This document shows positions 1 to 11,021 of a stretch of DNA of 64,000 nucleotides, piece after piece (within the stretch, counting starts at the first letter, position 1; the number at the start of each line of letters is the position of its first letter). Below the pieces are notes generated by a model. The model was given only the letters and a program-made list of their open reading frames with translations, made no database searches and was not told the origin of the DNA. Source of the DNA: Skermania piniformis (GTDB taxonomy: Bacteria > Actinomycetota > Actinomycetes > Mycobacteriales > Mycobacteriaceae); NCBI RefSeq assembly GCF_019285775.1, contig NZ_CP079105.1, forward strand, positions 3,162,001 through 3,226,000, given 5' to 3'. Position numbers and translations under genes: made by a program.

Positions 1-307
1 GACCGGCGGCGCGACCGGGCGCCCGTTCGGTCACCGTTGCCGGCAGCCGAGCCGCCAGCACCGGATCGATCTCGACAGCGACGACGGCCGCGGCGGCGTC
101 GAGCAGGGCCAAGGTGAGCGAGCCGAGACCGGGACCCACCTCGAGTACGACATCCGTCGGTGACAGGTCGGCCGACGTCACGATCCGCCGCACCGTATTC
201 GCGTCGTGGACGAAGTTCTGCCCGAGGGTCTTGGTGGGCCTGATCCCGAGCTCGGCGGCCAGCGAACGAATATCGGCCGGGCCCAGCAAAGCGGCGCGAC
301 CGGTCAT
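1..307 (-). CDS. ksgA: 16S rRNA (adenine1518-N6/adenine1519-N6)-dimethyltransferase, N-terminal part only
   Basis: KsgA methylates two adjacent adenines in helix 45 of 16S rRNA during 30S maturation. Reading from ATG at 307, the first ~100 residues show the family start: LGQNFV near residue 30 and the SAM-binding motif [12 protein letters not shown], followed by the acidic end of strand 2 (VEIDP). The rest lies beyond the left edge. It follows rpfB on the same strand with a 10 nt gap; rpfB-ksgA is a conserved actinobacterial pair. The family is certain; its 3' half cannot be assessed here. Confidence 0.95.
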   Translation of the reverse strand, partial: MTGRAALLGPADIRSLAAELGIRPTKTLGQNFVHDANTVRRIVTSADLSPTDVVLEVGPGLGSLTLALLDAAAAVVAVEIDPVLAARLPATVTERAPGRAAG

Positions 308-317
308 CGGACCGACG

Positions 318-2395
<2,078 letters not shown>

Positions 2396-2400
2396 GCCGA

Positions 2401-2406
2401 TAGAGT
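2401..2406 (+). promoter_or_regulatory. -10 element of metG
   Basis: TAGAGT ends 9 nt before the metG ATG, so a leader of only 0-3 nt is expected. No Shine-Dalgarno sequence lies in the gap. The 7 bp TAGAGTA is readable as a -10 on both strands. Confidence 0.55.
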
Positions 2407-2407
2407 A
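2402..2407 (-). promoter_or_regulatory. -10 element of tatD (leaderless arrangement)
   Basis: TACTCT on the minus strand ends 6 nt before the tatD GTG. It shares five base pairs with the metG -10 on the other strand. Confidence 0.6.
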
Positions 2408-2415
2408 ACGACACC

Positions 2416-3981
2416 ATGGAGAACGCAGCCAAGCCTCCCTTCTACCTCACGACCGCCATCGCGTACCCGAACGGGGCACCGCACGTAGGTCACGCCTACG
2501 AATACATCTCCGCCGATGCGATAGCCCGGTTCAAGCGGCTGGACGGATACGACGTCTTCTTCATGACCGGTACCGACGAGCACGGGCAGAAGGTGCAGCA
2601 AGCGGCACGCAGGGCGGGGATCCCGGTCACCGAGTACGCCGCGCGCAACTCCGACGTGTTCCAGCGACTCGACGAGCAGCTCGGCATCTCCTACGACCGG
2701 TTCATCCGCACCACCGATCCGGATCACGCCCGGTCCTGCAGCGCCATCTGGCAGGCGATGCAGGACGCCGGCGATATCTATCTCGACACCTACGCGGGCT
2801 GGTATTCGGTGCGCGACGAGGCGTTCTACACCGAGAACGAAACCAGCCTGACCGAGGACGGCAGCCGGGTGGCGACCGAGACCGGCACCCCGGTGACCTG
2901 GACCGAAGAGTCCAACTACACGTTCCGGCTGTCGGCCTATCAGGATCGCCTGCTCGATCTGTACGAACGCAAACCGGACTTCATCGCGCCCGGAACCCGG
3001 CGCAACGAAGTGATCAGCTTCGTCTCCGGCGGTTTGAAGGATCTCTCGATTTCCCGGACCACCTTCGACTGGGGCATTCCGGTACCGGACGACCCGGACC
3101 ACGTGATGTACGTGTGGGTGGATGCGCTGACCAACTACCTGACCGGTGCCGGGTACCCGGACACCGGGTCGGACCGATTCCGCCGGTTGTGGCCGGCGAA
3201 CCTGCACATCGTCGGCAAGGACATCATCCGCTTCCACTGCGTGTACTGGCCGGCGTTCCTGATGTCGGCCGGGATCGAACCGCCGGAGCGGGTGTTCGTG
3301 CACGGGTTCCTTTACAACAAGGGCGAAAAGATGTCGAAGTCGGTCGGCAACGTCGTCGACCCCCGCACGCTCGTCGACGACTACGGCCTGGACCAGGTGC
3401 GGTACTTCCTGCTCCGGGAGATCTCCTACGGCCAGGACGGCAACTACAGCCACGACGCGATCGTCACCCGGATCAACGCGGACCTGGCCAACGAACTCGG
3501 CAACCTGGTGCAACGGTCACTGACGATGGTCGCGAAGAACTGCGCCGGCGTGGTACCCACGCCCGGTAGATACACCGACGACGACCACGCACTGCTGGCC
3601 GCCGCGCACGGTCTGCTCGCCCGATGCCGCGACGAGTTCGATGCACAACAGATGCATCTCGCGCTGGAAGCGATCTGGTCCGTGCTCGGCGAGACCAACC
3701 GGTACTTCTCCCGACAGCAACCCTGGGTGCTGCGCAAAACGGACCCCGCCCGCATGGCGACCGTGCTGTACCTCACCCTGAGCGTGCTCCGGGTGGTGGG
3801 CACGCTGCTGCAGCCGGTCATGCCCGACTCCGCCACCCGCATCCTCGATCTGCTCGGCGTACCGACCGATCGCCGCACCTTCGACGATCTCGGCAACCTG
3901 CTCCCACCCGGCGCGCCGCTCCCCGCGCCGAGCCCGGTCTTCCCCCGCTACGTCGACGAGGCAGCGACCAACCAGGCCTGA
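2416..3981 (+). CDS. metG: Methionyl-tRNA synthetase
   Basis: Charges tRNA-Met with methionine. The 521-residue class I synthetase shows the HIGH-type signature in [13 protein letters not shown] (about residues 18-30) and the KMSKS loop in [11 protein letters not shown] (about 305). It has the WYS..DEAFY insertion without the four-cysteine zinc cluster, and lacks the C-terminal tRNA-binding extension. This is the short zinc-less type usual in actinobacteria. It starts 20 bp from divergent tatD. Nothing is missing. Confidence 0.97.
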   Translation: MENAAKPPFYLTTAIAYPNGAPHVGHAYEYISADAIARFKRLDGYDVFFMTGTDEHGQKVQQAARRAGIPVTEYAARNSDVFQRLDEQLGISYDRFIRTTDPDHARSCSAIWQAMQDAGDIYLDTYAGWYSVRDEAFYTENETSLTEDGSRVATETGTPVTWTEESNYTFRLSAYQDRLLDLYERKPDFIAPGTRRNEVISFVSGGLKDLSISRTTFDWGIPVPDDPDHVMYVWVDALTNYLTGAGYPDTGSDRFRRLWPANLHIVGKDIIRFHCVYWPAFLMSAGIEPPERVFVHGFLYNKGEKMSKSVGNVVDPRTLVDDYGLDQVRYFLLREISYGQDGNYSHDAIVTRINADLANELGNLVQRSLTMVAKNCAGVVPTPGRYTDDDHALLAAAHGLLARCRDEFDAQQMHLALEAIWSVLGETNRYFSRQQPWVLRKTDPARMATVLYLTLSVLRVVGTLLQPVMPDSATRILDLLGVPTDRRTFDDLGNLLPPGAPLPAPSPVFPRYVDEAATNQA

Positions 3982-4008
3982 TGTCGGTACCACGACGATG
4001 GCGTGGCC

Positions 4009-4014
4009 TACTCT
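4009..4014 (+). promoter_or_regulatory. Candidate -10 element of the cpdA-like gene
   Basis: TACTCT lies 33 nt before the ATG at 4048, leaving a short leader that carries a GAGGAG Shine-Dalgarno sequence. Confidence 0.4.
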
Positions 4015-4047
4015 GGAGCTCGGAAGCGACCGCCGAGGAGAGCGCAC

Positions 4048-4833
4048 ATGATCGTCTTGGCTCAGGTCAGCGATACGCATATCGACCTCGGCGAACGCAA
4101 CACCGAACGAACCCGGCGGGTCGCGGCCTACCTCGATGCGATCCCCGGCCGGATCGATGCCGTCGTGGTCAGTGGCGACATCGCCGATCACGGCGCGGTG
4201 GCCGAATACGAGCTCGCCCGACAGCTGTTGCCGAGCCGCCATCCGGTGTACCTGATGCCCGGCAATCACGACAGCCGCGACGCGTTGCGCCGAGTCCTCC
4301 TCGGCAGCGAAGGCACCGGGCCGATCAACCAGATCCACCAGGTGGGCGAGCTGACCTTGCTGCTGGTCGACAGCTCGGTACCGGGCCAGTCCTGGGGAGC
4401 GCTCACCGACGAGACCTACGCGTGGCTGGCCGACGCGTTGGCCGCCGGCAGCGGGCCGGTGATGGTGTTCCTGCATCACCCCCCGGTTCGCCTGTTCAGC
4501 CCGTTGGTCGATCCGATCCGCTTGGTCGGCGACGAGCAGTTCGCCGACCTGCTGGCCGGCAGCGGCCGGGTGGTCGGCGTCGCCTGCGGGCACGCGCATA
4601 CCCCGGCGACCACGGTGTTCGCCGGCGTCCCGTTGGTGATCGGGCCGAGCGTGGCCTCCATCCTGGCCCCGCAGTGGGAAACCCGAGAGTGCCCGATGGT
4701 GGATTACACCTCGCCACCGGCACTCGCCTTTCACGTCGTGGACGACACCGGCCGGCTCACGACGCATTTCCGTACCGTGTCGAAGCGATTCACCGAGAAC
4801 GCCTTCGATCCGGCACTGGCGCCGCGGTCCTGA
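4048..4833 (+). CDS. Class III cyclic-nucleotide phosphodiesterase (CpdA/Rv0805-like metallophosphoesterase)
   Basis: Predicted calcineurin-type binuclear phosphodiesterase that would hydrolyse cAMP or related phosphodiesters. The 261-residue protein has all metal-ligand motifs in order: SDTHID (about 8-13), SGDIADH (about 43), PGNHDSRD (about 77), LHHPP (about 154) and CGHAH (about 191). The ATG at 4048 is chosen over the upstream one at 4003 because it follows GAGGAG and directly precedes the first beta strand (VLAQVSDTH). The last codons fall in the first unit of a tandem repeat that continues past the stop. Family call is firm; the physiological substrate is inference. Confidence 0.88.
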   Translation: MIVLAQVSDTHIDLGERNTERTRRVAAYLDAIPGRIDAVVVSGDIADHGAVAEYELARQLLPSRHPVYLMPGNHDSRDALRRVLLGSEGTGPINQIHQVGELTLLLVDSSVPGQSWGALTDETYAWLADALAAGSGPVMVFLHHPPVRLFSPLVDPIRLVGDEQFADLLAGSGRVVGVACGHAHTPATTVFAGVPLVIGPSVASILAPQWETRECPMVDYTSPPALAFHVVDDTGRLTTHFRTVSKRFTENAFDPALAPRS

Positions 4834-4905
4834 TCCGGCACTGGCACCGGGTGCCGATCCGACACTGGCACCGGGGTGCCGATCCGACACTGGCACACTG
4901 GACCG
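4807..4905. repeat. Tandem repeat, four units of 24-25 bp
   Basis: Units start at 4807, 4832, 4856 and 4881; each begins GATCCGRCACTGGC followed by a variable CRCCGGGG part. The first unit encodes the end of the phosphodiesterase; the other three fill the gap up to the GTG of the next gene. The period is not a multiple of three. Confidence 0.85.
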
Positions 4906-4906
4906 G

Positions 4907-6952
4907 GTGACCGACCGAGCCGAGCCGCGGGGCACCGGACCGCTGCGGCCGGTGGAGTATGCCACCGGCGCAGTGCTCGGCGGTCTGGTGGTGGCGCTGG
5001 CCGTGGTCGCGTCGGTCGTCCCGTTCGCCGGGGTATTGCAGCTGCTGGAGCCGGTCCCGTTCGGGATCGTGGCCGTACGGTATCGCGCCCGCACGATCGT
5101 GGCCACCACGGTGGCCGCGGCCGTCTCGGCCTACGTGGCGGCCGGCGCGCTGGCTGCAGCCACGGTGGCGAGCGCGGCAGTGTTGGGCGGAATCATCGGC
5201 AGCGTGCGGCGGCAACAGCGCGGCGCCCTCACCATGCTCGGCTACGCGATCCTCGGGGGTATATCGCACGGGCTGTTCGCAGTGGGCATGTTGTTGCTGT
5301 TCAGCGAAAGCCGGACGCTGCTGCTCGACTCGATCCGCAACAGCGTCGCCGGGATCGTCGCGATCACCGAAAAGATGCCCGGCGGAGCCGAGTCGGCGGC
5401 GCGATTCACCGAGCTGACCGAGACCCTGTTGCACTGGTGGTGGGCCTGGATCGGTTGTTCGGTAGCGCTGTTCTTCGTCCTTGCCACGATCGTGGCCTGG
5501 GCGGTACTCGGTGCCGTGTTGGACCGGCTGACCTGGCTCCCCGGCGTCGATCGGTTGGCCGCGCCGCCCGACGACCGACCGGTGGACCCGCTGCCGATCC
5601 AGCTCGCCGGAGTTCGGTACCGCTATCCGGGCAGTGCGGTGGAGGCGTTGCGCGGAGTCGACCTGACGGTGGGGACCGGCGAATTCCTCGCGGTGGTCGG
5701 CTCGAACGGGTCGGGCAAGTCGACCCTGGCCCGGGTGCTGGCCGGCCGCCAGCCGACCGCCGGCACCGTCGCCCGTCCCGGCGCTGCGGGGCTGGGCCAG
5801 GCCGGCGGCACCGGTGTCGTCCTGCAACGACCGGAAAGCCAGACGTTGGGGGTGTTGGTCGCCGATGACGTGGTGTGGGGCCTGCCGCCCGGCACCGATA
5901 CCGATGTGGACGGGTTACTCGCCGAGGTCGGCCTCGGCGGCCTCGGGAATCGTCAGACCACGACGCTGTCCGGCGGCCAGCTGCAGCGGCTCGCCGTGGC
6001 CGCCGCACTCGCCCGTCGACCGGCCCTGCTGATCGCCGACGAGGCGACCGCGATGCTGGACCCGCGCGGCCGGGCCGAGTTGGTGGCGCTGCTATCCGCA
6101 CTCCCCGCCCGACACGGAATCACGGTGGTCCTGATCACCCATCACGCGGCGGACGCGGCGGCGGCCGACCGGGTGATCCATCTGCGTGACGGCACCGTCG
6201 TGGACAGTCCCCCGCGGTGGCTCCCGATCCCGGCAGCGCCACCGGTCCCGGCCCGGCCGAGCAGCGGTACCGGCGAGCCGTTGCTCGTGCTGCACGATGT
6301 GCACTACACCTACGATTCCGGCACCCCGTGGGCTGCGCCCGCGCTACGCGGACTCGAGCTGAGCGTGTGCCGCGGTGAGGCGGTACTGGTGATCGGCGAC
6401 AACGGATCCGGCAAGTCGACCTTGGCCTGGGTGATGGCCGGCCTGATCACGCCCGACCGGGGCAGCTGCCAGCTCGCCGGAAAACCGATCGCGCGGCAGG
6501 TGGGCCGAGTCGCGTTGGCTTTCCAGCATGCGCGGCTGCAGCTGCAGCGGCGCACCGTCGGGGCCGAGATCGCGTCGTGGGGGTTGAACCCGGGATCCGG
6601 TGCCGTCGGCCGCGCACTCGACGCGGTGGGGCTCGATCGTGCCCTGGCCGGCCGTTCGATCGACGAGCTCTCCGGCGGTCAGGCCCGCCGAGTCGCACTC
6701 GCCGGAATTCTTGCCGCCCAGCCGCAGATCGTCGTGCTCGACGAGCCGCTGGCCGGACTCGACCCGGCCGGCCGGGCCGAAATCGTCGCGCTGTTGGCCC
6801 GGCTCCACGCCGGCGGGCTCACCATGGTGATCATCTCGCACGACATCGACGAGTTCACCCCGATCTGTAACCGAACGGTGCGGCTGGAGTCGGGCCGGAT
6901 CGCCGCCGAACCGGAGCTGCTCATGAGTACCGTCGGCCGAGCCGGCTCATGA
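4907..6952 (+). CDS. ECF transporter: membrane S-like domain fused to two ABC ATPase domains (Rv2326c-like)
   Basis: Energising unit of an energy-coupling-factor importer for a vitamin or metal. Residues about 18-208 form five or six hydrophobic segments resembling a substrate-specificity component. ATPase 1 has Walker A SNGSGKST (265-273), signature LSGGQLQ and Walker B LLIADEAT. ATPase 2 has Walker A GDNGSGKST, signature LSGGQARR and Walker B IVVLDEPLAG, each followed by an ITHH or ISHD switch histidine. The GTG at 4907 directly follows the tandem repeat and has no clear Shine-Dalgarno. The stop overlaps the ecfT start by ATGA. The substrate cannot be read from the sequence. Confidence 0.9.
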   Translation: MTDRAEPRGTGPLRPVEYATGAVLGGLVVALAVVASVVPFAGVLQLLEPVPFGIVAVRYRARTIVATTVAAAVSAYVAAGALAAATVASAAVLGGIIGSVRRQQRGALTMLGYAILGGISHGLFAVGMLLLFSESRTLLLDSIRNSVAGIVAITEKMPGGAESAARFTELTETLLHWWWAWIGCSVALFFVLATIVAWAVLGAVLDRLTWLPGVDRLAAPPDDRPVDPLPIQLAGVRYRYPGSAVEALRGVDLTVGTGEFLAVVGSNGSGKSTLARVLAGRQPTAGTVARPGAAGLGQAGGTGVVLQRPESQTLGVLVADDVVWGLPPGTDTDVDGLLAEVGLGGLGNRQTTTLSGGQLQRLAVAAALARRPALLIADEATAMLDPRGRAELVALLSALPARHGITVVLITHHAADAAAADRVIHLRDGTVVDSPPRWLPIPAAPPVPARPSSGTGEPLLVLHDVHYTYDSGTPWAAPALRGLELSVCRGEAVLVIGDNGSGKSTLAWVMAGLITPDRGSCQLAGKPIARQVGRVALAFQHARLQLQRRTVGAEIASWGLNPGSGAVGRALDAVGLDRALAGRSIDELSGGQARRVALAGILAAQPQIVVLDEPLAGLDPAGRAEIVALLARLHAGGLTMVIISHDIDEFTPICNRTVRLESGRIAAEPELLMSTVGRAGS

Positions 6953-7698
6953 GTACCGTTCTGCTCCGGCAGGTGCCGGGAACCAGCGTGGTGCATCGGC
7001 TGTGGGCCGGTACCAAGCTGATCGGCGTCGTCGTGCTGGGTCTGCCGCTTGTCTGGTTCCCGATCTGGCCGGTACTCGGGATCACCTTTGCCTGTTTCGT
7101 ATCGATCTGCGTATCGGCGCGGATTCCGCTCACCGCATTGCCCCGGCTGCGCTGGTGGTTCTGGGCAGTGTTGCTGGGGTACGGCCTGATCTACCTGCCG
7201 GCCGGGCTCGACGCGGTGTCGAGTTACGCCCGGCTGGTGGCCTTGGGCCTCCTGCTGGTCGGTTCGGGATTCTTGATCGTCTGGACCACTCCGCTGAACG
7301 AGGTCGCGCCGGCGTTCGCCACATTGGCCGCGCCGCTGCGCCGGTTGCGGCTGCCGGTCGACGAGTGGGCGGTCACCATCGCGCTGTGCCTGCGCGGGCT
7401 GCCCCTGCTGGTGGACGAACTGCGACTACTGCGCGCCGCGCGCCGGTTGCGACCGCGCGGGGCCGACCGGACCGGCCGGAACACGCTGCTCGCCGACCTG
7501 GCCACGGCCACACTCGCGGTGGCGACGCGGCGCGCCGGCGAGCTGGGTGAGGCGATCACGGCGCGCGGCGGGACCGGGCAACTGACCGCTGCGGTCCGCG
7601 GACCGACCTGGCGTGATGCGGTGGCACTGACCGGCCTGATCGCCGTCGCCGGGTTCGAGTTGTGGCTTTACCTGGTGCTCGGTGGGTCGTCCGGCTGA
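6949..7698 (+). CDS. ECF transporter transmembrane component EcfT (Rv2325c-like)
   Basis: Membrane coupling subunit that links the ATPases to the substrate-binding S component. The 249-residue protein has about five hydrophobic segments (about 22-60, 70-115, 215-245). It carries the cytoplasmic coupling region LRAARRLRPRG and a second Ala-Arg-Gly motif in ITARGGTG, which in EcfT proteins dock on the ATPases. It is translationally coupled to the preceding gene (ATGA overlap). Its last 31 bp overlap the 3' end of convergent ligD. Confidence 0.9.
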   Translation: MSTVLLRQVPGTSVVHRLWAGTKLIGVVVLGLPLVWFPIWPVLGITFACFVSICVSARIPLTALPRLRWWFWAVLLGYGLIYLPAGLDAVSSYARLVALGLLLVGSGFLIVWTTPLNEVAPAFATLAAPLRRLRLPVDEWAVTIALCLRGLPLLVDELRLLRAARRLRPRGADRTGRNTLLADLATATLAVATRRAGELGEAITARGGTGQLTAAVRGPTWRDAVALTGLIAVAGFELWLYLVLGGSSG

Positions 7699-10046
7699 CC
7701 GGGCGCCGCCGCCCGCTCGTCGCGCAGACCGCGCCACGAGGGGTGGCGCAGTCGACCCGATCCGGTCCACTCGGCGAAGCGGACCACCCCGGCCAACCGC
7801 GGGTCCACCCAGACCGCATCGGAACGATCGTCGGCCGGCAGCTCACCGACGAACGGGCTGGTCGAGCGGCGCAGCGGGGCGAGCCGTCGAGCCAGATCGG
7901 CCAGCGCCGCGTCGGTGAAGCCGGTGCCGACCCGACCGACGAACCGGACGCCGGCGTCGTCCGGCACGCCGACCAGCAATGCCCCGAGGGTGCCGGCCCG
8001 CGCTCCCCGGCCCCGCCGCCAACCGCCGATCACCACGTCGGCGGTGCGCCAATGCTTGTGTTTCAGCCAGTCCGGACTGCGTTTGCCCGCCAGGTACACC
8101 GAGTCGTTCCGCTTCCCGACGACACCTTCCCAACCGGCGGCGCGACTGGCCGCCAATGCCTGCGCGCCGGTCCCGGTAAGCTGCGGCGGCACGGTCAGCG
8201 CCGGAACCGCCGTCGCCAGCGCCTCGAGTATTCGGCGCCGGTCGCGGTAACGCTTGTCGAGCAGGGACGTGCCGTCCAGGTACAGCACGTCGAAGGCGAG
8301 GAACTGCGCCCGGGTGCCGTCGGCCTGCAAGAGCTCGAAGTCGGGCCGGCCGCGCGGATCGTGCACGACGACCTCGCCGTCGAGCACCACCCGATGTTCG
8401 GCCAGCGCGGCTGCCAGTTCGCCCAGGCCCGGGTACCGATCGGTGACCACGTTGCCGGCCCGGCTGCGCAGGGTGAGCGCGCCGCGGTCGACCTCGACGA
8501 TCAACCGGTATCCGTCCCATTTCGCTTCGAAGCTCCACCCGTCGGCCGGCAATTCGGCGACCGAACCCGCGGTGGCGAGCATCGGCGCGAGGCTGCGGGG
8601 CAACTCGGCCTCGGTGCTACCGGCAGTGCTCTCGTCGGCAGCGTTCTCCTCGGCAGCGCTCGGATCGGCGGCGGCTTTCGCCGGCTCGTTTCGAGGCGAC
8701 ATCAGGTGCATCAGCCAGTTCTTCCCGCCCGTCCGGATCAGCGCGTACCGTCCGTCGACCCGCCCGCCCCGCAATGTCACGATCACCTCCCCCGCGTCGA
8801 GTCGCCACTTCTCGGTCGCGTACCGGCCGGTGTCCCAGATCGTCATCTCACCGCCGCCGTACTCCCCGCGCGGGATCGACCCGTGGAAGGTCAGGTACTC
8901 CAACGGGTGATCCTCGGTCCGCACGGCCAGCCGGTTCCGGGTCCCCGACGTGGGCACCCCCTTGGGGACCGCCCAGGACACCAGCACGCCGTCGCGTTCC
9001 AGGCGCAGGTCGTAGTGCAGCCGGCGGGCGTGATGTTCCTGGATCACGAACCGATCGTCGGCGCCCGGGGTGGGGACGGCGGCGGGTATCGGCTCCGGCG
9101 TCCGACGCGAATCGCGTTTCGCGCGATAGTCGGCGAGCGCGTCCGGGCCGGACCCAGCCGGAATTCCCGCGCCCGACGACAGCGGCGGATCCAACGCGTG
9201 GAGCAGGTCGCCGTCGCTCGCGACCCGGGCCAGCACCTCGGGGAACTCCAGGTGCGATAGCTGTGCGGGATTTTCGATCTCGGCCCAGGTACGCGGTGCC
9301 GCGACCGTCGGCCGCGGCCGGCCGCGTAACGAGTACGGCGCGATGGTGGTCTTCGCCGGGCTGTTCTGGCTCCAGTCCAGGAAGACCTTCCCCGTGCGCA
9401 CCGCCTTGGCCATGGTCGCCGTCACCAGCGTGGGATGCAGGAGCTCCAGATTTGTGGCGACCTGGCGGGCAACCGTAGAGGCGCCGTCCGGGGACAGCCG
9501 CCGATCCAGCGGCACGTAGAGGTGGATCCCTTTGCTCCCGCTGGTAACCGGGTAGGCGACGAGTCCGATCTCGGCCACCATGTCCCGAACCGCGATCGCC
9601 ACCTCGGCGCACTCGGTGAGTCCGGCGCCCTCCCCCGGATCGAGATCGAAGACCAGCCGGGTCGCGGAGCCGATCTCGTCCCCGGCGAAACGCCACTGCG
9701 GCACGTGCACCTCCAGCGCGGCCTGCTGGCCGAGCCAAGCGAGCCCGGCCGGTGTGGTTACCACCGGGTAGCGGGTATCGCGGGCCTTGTGTCGGATCGT
9801 CCGCCACTCCAGCCAGGTCGGGGCGTGTGGGGCCAGATTCTTCTCGAAGAACGCCGGCTGATCCACCCCGTTCGGCCACCGCTTGCGAGTGACCGGACGA
9901 CCGGCGATATGCGGTAGCATCGCCGCACTTATCTGCACGTAGTAGTCGATCACGTCGGCTTTGGTGGTCCCGGTCAGCGGGTAGAGCACCTTGTCCAGGT
10001 TGGTCAGCTCCACTCGGCTGTCGCCGAAGGTCAGACTGGTCGGCAT
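7668..10046 (-). CDS. ligD: Multifunctional ATP-dependent DNA ligase LigD (polymerase, phosphoesterase and ligase domains)
   Basis: LigD repairs double-strand breaks with Ku in bacterial non-homologous end joining. Domain order is that of mycobacterial LigD: primase/polymerase (about 1-300; FDLDPGEG metal motif and TSGSKGIHLYV), 3'-phosphoesterase (about 335-470; HHARRLHYDLRLE) and ATP ligase (about 520-790; nucleotidyl-accepting Lys in FEAKWDGYR, then EGVVGKR). The ATG at 10046 is preferred to the 170-codon upstream extension because homologues begin near LTFGDSRVELTNLDKVL. No ku gene is in the window. The phosphoesterase-ligase linker holds an in-frame tandem repeat. Confidence 0.95.
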   Translation of the reverse strand: MPTSLTFGDSRVELTNLDKVLYPLTGTTKADVIDYYVQISAAMLPHIAGRPVTRKRWPNGVDQPAFFEKNLAPHAPTWLEWRTIRHKARDTRYPVVTTPAGLAWLGQQAALEVHVPQWRFAGDEIGSATRLVFDLDPGEGAGLTECAEVAIAVRDMVAEIGLVAYPVTSGSKGIHLYVPLDRRLSPDGASTVARQVATNLELLHPTLVTATMAKAVRTGKVFLDWSQNSPAKTTIAPYSLRGRPRPTVAAPRTWAEIENPAQLSHLEFPEVLARVASDGDLLHALDPPLSSGAGIPAGSGPDALADYRAKRDSRRTPEPIPAAVPTPGADDRFVIQEHHARRLHYDLRLERDGVLVSWAVPKGVPTSGTRNRLAVRTEDHPLEYLTFHGSIPRGEYGGGEMTIWDTGRYATEKWRLDAGEVIVTLRGGRVDGRYALIRTGGKNWLMHLMSPRNEPAKAAADPSAAEENAADESTAGSTEAELPRSLAPMLATAGSVAELPADGWSFEAKWDGYRLIVEVDRGALTLRSRAGNVVTDRYPGLGELAAALAEHRVVLDGEVVVHDPRGRPDFELLQADGTRAQFLAFDVLYLDGTSLLDKRYRDRRRILEALATAVPALTVPPQLTGTGAQALAASRAAGWEGVVGKRNDSVYLAGKRSPDWLKHKHWRTADVVIGGWRRGRGARAGTLGALLVGVPDDAGVRFVGRVGTGFTDAALADLARRLAPLRRSTSPFVGELPADDRSDAVWVDPRLAGVVRFAEWTGSGRLRHPSWRGLRDERAAAPGQPDDPPSTR
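8621..8665. repeat. In-frame tandem repeat, three 15-bp units, in the LigD linker
   Basis: Units at 8621, 8636 and 8651 share CGGCAGYG plus a CT-rich second half. They encode an Ala/Glu-rich stretch between the phosphoesterase and ligase domains. Confidence 0.75.
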
Positions 10047-10082
10047 AGACAAACCTTGCCCGACACATTTCGGCCGGGCAAG

Positions 10083-10994
10083 ATGAATGCAGTGCCCTTC
10101 ACCCGGCCTGTCCTCCGCGTACGGCGTGGCGCCATCATGTTGGCGCTGGCCGGTTCGCTGGCTGCCGCTTGCGCGGCAGATCCCGCTCCACCGGCCGAGT
10201 CGTCCTCGACGAGCGATCCGGCCGGCCGGATCACCTCCCAGATGAACTGTGGCCCGGATAGCGGCAAGTCGGTGCATCCGGGTGTGCTGACCATCGCGAC
10301 CGACGATCCGGCCTATCCGCCGTGGTTCGTCGACAACGATCCGGGCAACGGCCGGGGATTCGAGGGGGCGGTCGCCCAGGCCGTGTGGGAGCGGTTGGGG
10401 TACAACCGAGATCAGGTGGCCTTCGTGAAGGTGCCGTTCACCAGCGCACTGGAGCCGGGCCCCAAGGACTTCGACTTCGACATCAACCAGGTCACGATAG
10501 AACACAGCCGCCGCGCCGCGATCGACTTCTCGGCGCCGTATTATCAAGTCGCCCAAGCGGTCGTCGCCTTGTCCGGTTCACCGGCGGCCCGGGCGACCAC
10601 CCTGGCCGAATTGGGCGGGTTCCGGCTCGGCGCCGCGGACAACAGCACCAGCCTCAGCGCGGTGACCGACACCATCCATCCGGCCGCCGCCATCCCGTTT
10701 CCGACCACCGACGACGCGAAGGCCGCGCTGATCGACGGCCGGATCGATGCACTGGTGGTCGACATCCCCACCGGCTTCCAGATCGCCGGGCACGATATCC
10801 CGAACAGCGTCCTGGTCGGCCAGTTTCCCCGGCCGAACGACGTCAGCGAGTTCTTCGGTCTGGTGCTGCAGAAGGACAGCCGGCTGACCGAATGCGTGTC
10901 TGCCGCGCTGGAGTCGCTGTATCAGGACGGCACGCTCGACCGGTTCGCCAAGAGCTGGCTCGCCGACACCACCGGGGTCCGGGTACTCGAGTAG
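10083..10994 (+). CDS. Orphan solute-binding lipoprotein (family 3, polar amino acid type)
   Basis: Predicted extracytoplasmic binding protein for amino acids or similar solutes. The N-terminus (basic, then LALAGSLAAACAAD) reads as a lipoprotein signal, with Cys about residue 28, although the box is not perfect at -3. The mature part follows the family-3 fold: VLTIATDDPAYPPW, FEGAVAQAVWERLG, IDFSAPYYQ and ALIDGRIDALVVD. ATG 10083 is chosen; an in-frame start at 10056 is possible but would leave only 9 bp to divergent ligD. There is no permease or ATPase gene nearby. Confidence 0.8.
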   Translation: MNAVPFTRPVLRVRRGAIMLALAGSLAAACAADPAPPAESSSTSDPAGRITSQMNCGPDSGKSVHPGVLTIATDDPAYPPWFVDNDPGNGRGFEGAVAQAVWERLGYNRDQVAFVKVPFTSALEPGPKDFDFDINQVTIEHSRRAAIDFSAPYYQVAQAVVALSGSPAARATTLAELGGFRLGAADNSTSLSAVTDTIHPAAAIPFPTTDDAKAALIDGRIDALVVDIPTGFQIAGHDIPNSVLVGQFPRPNDVSEFFGLVLQKDSRLTECVSAALESLYQDGTLDRFAKSWLADTTGVRVLE

Positions 10995-11021
10995 GAACGA
11001 TCATCGGCTCGATCCGACGGG

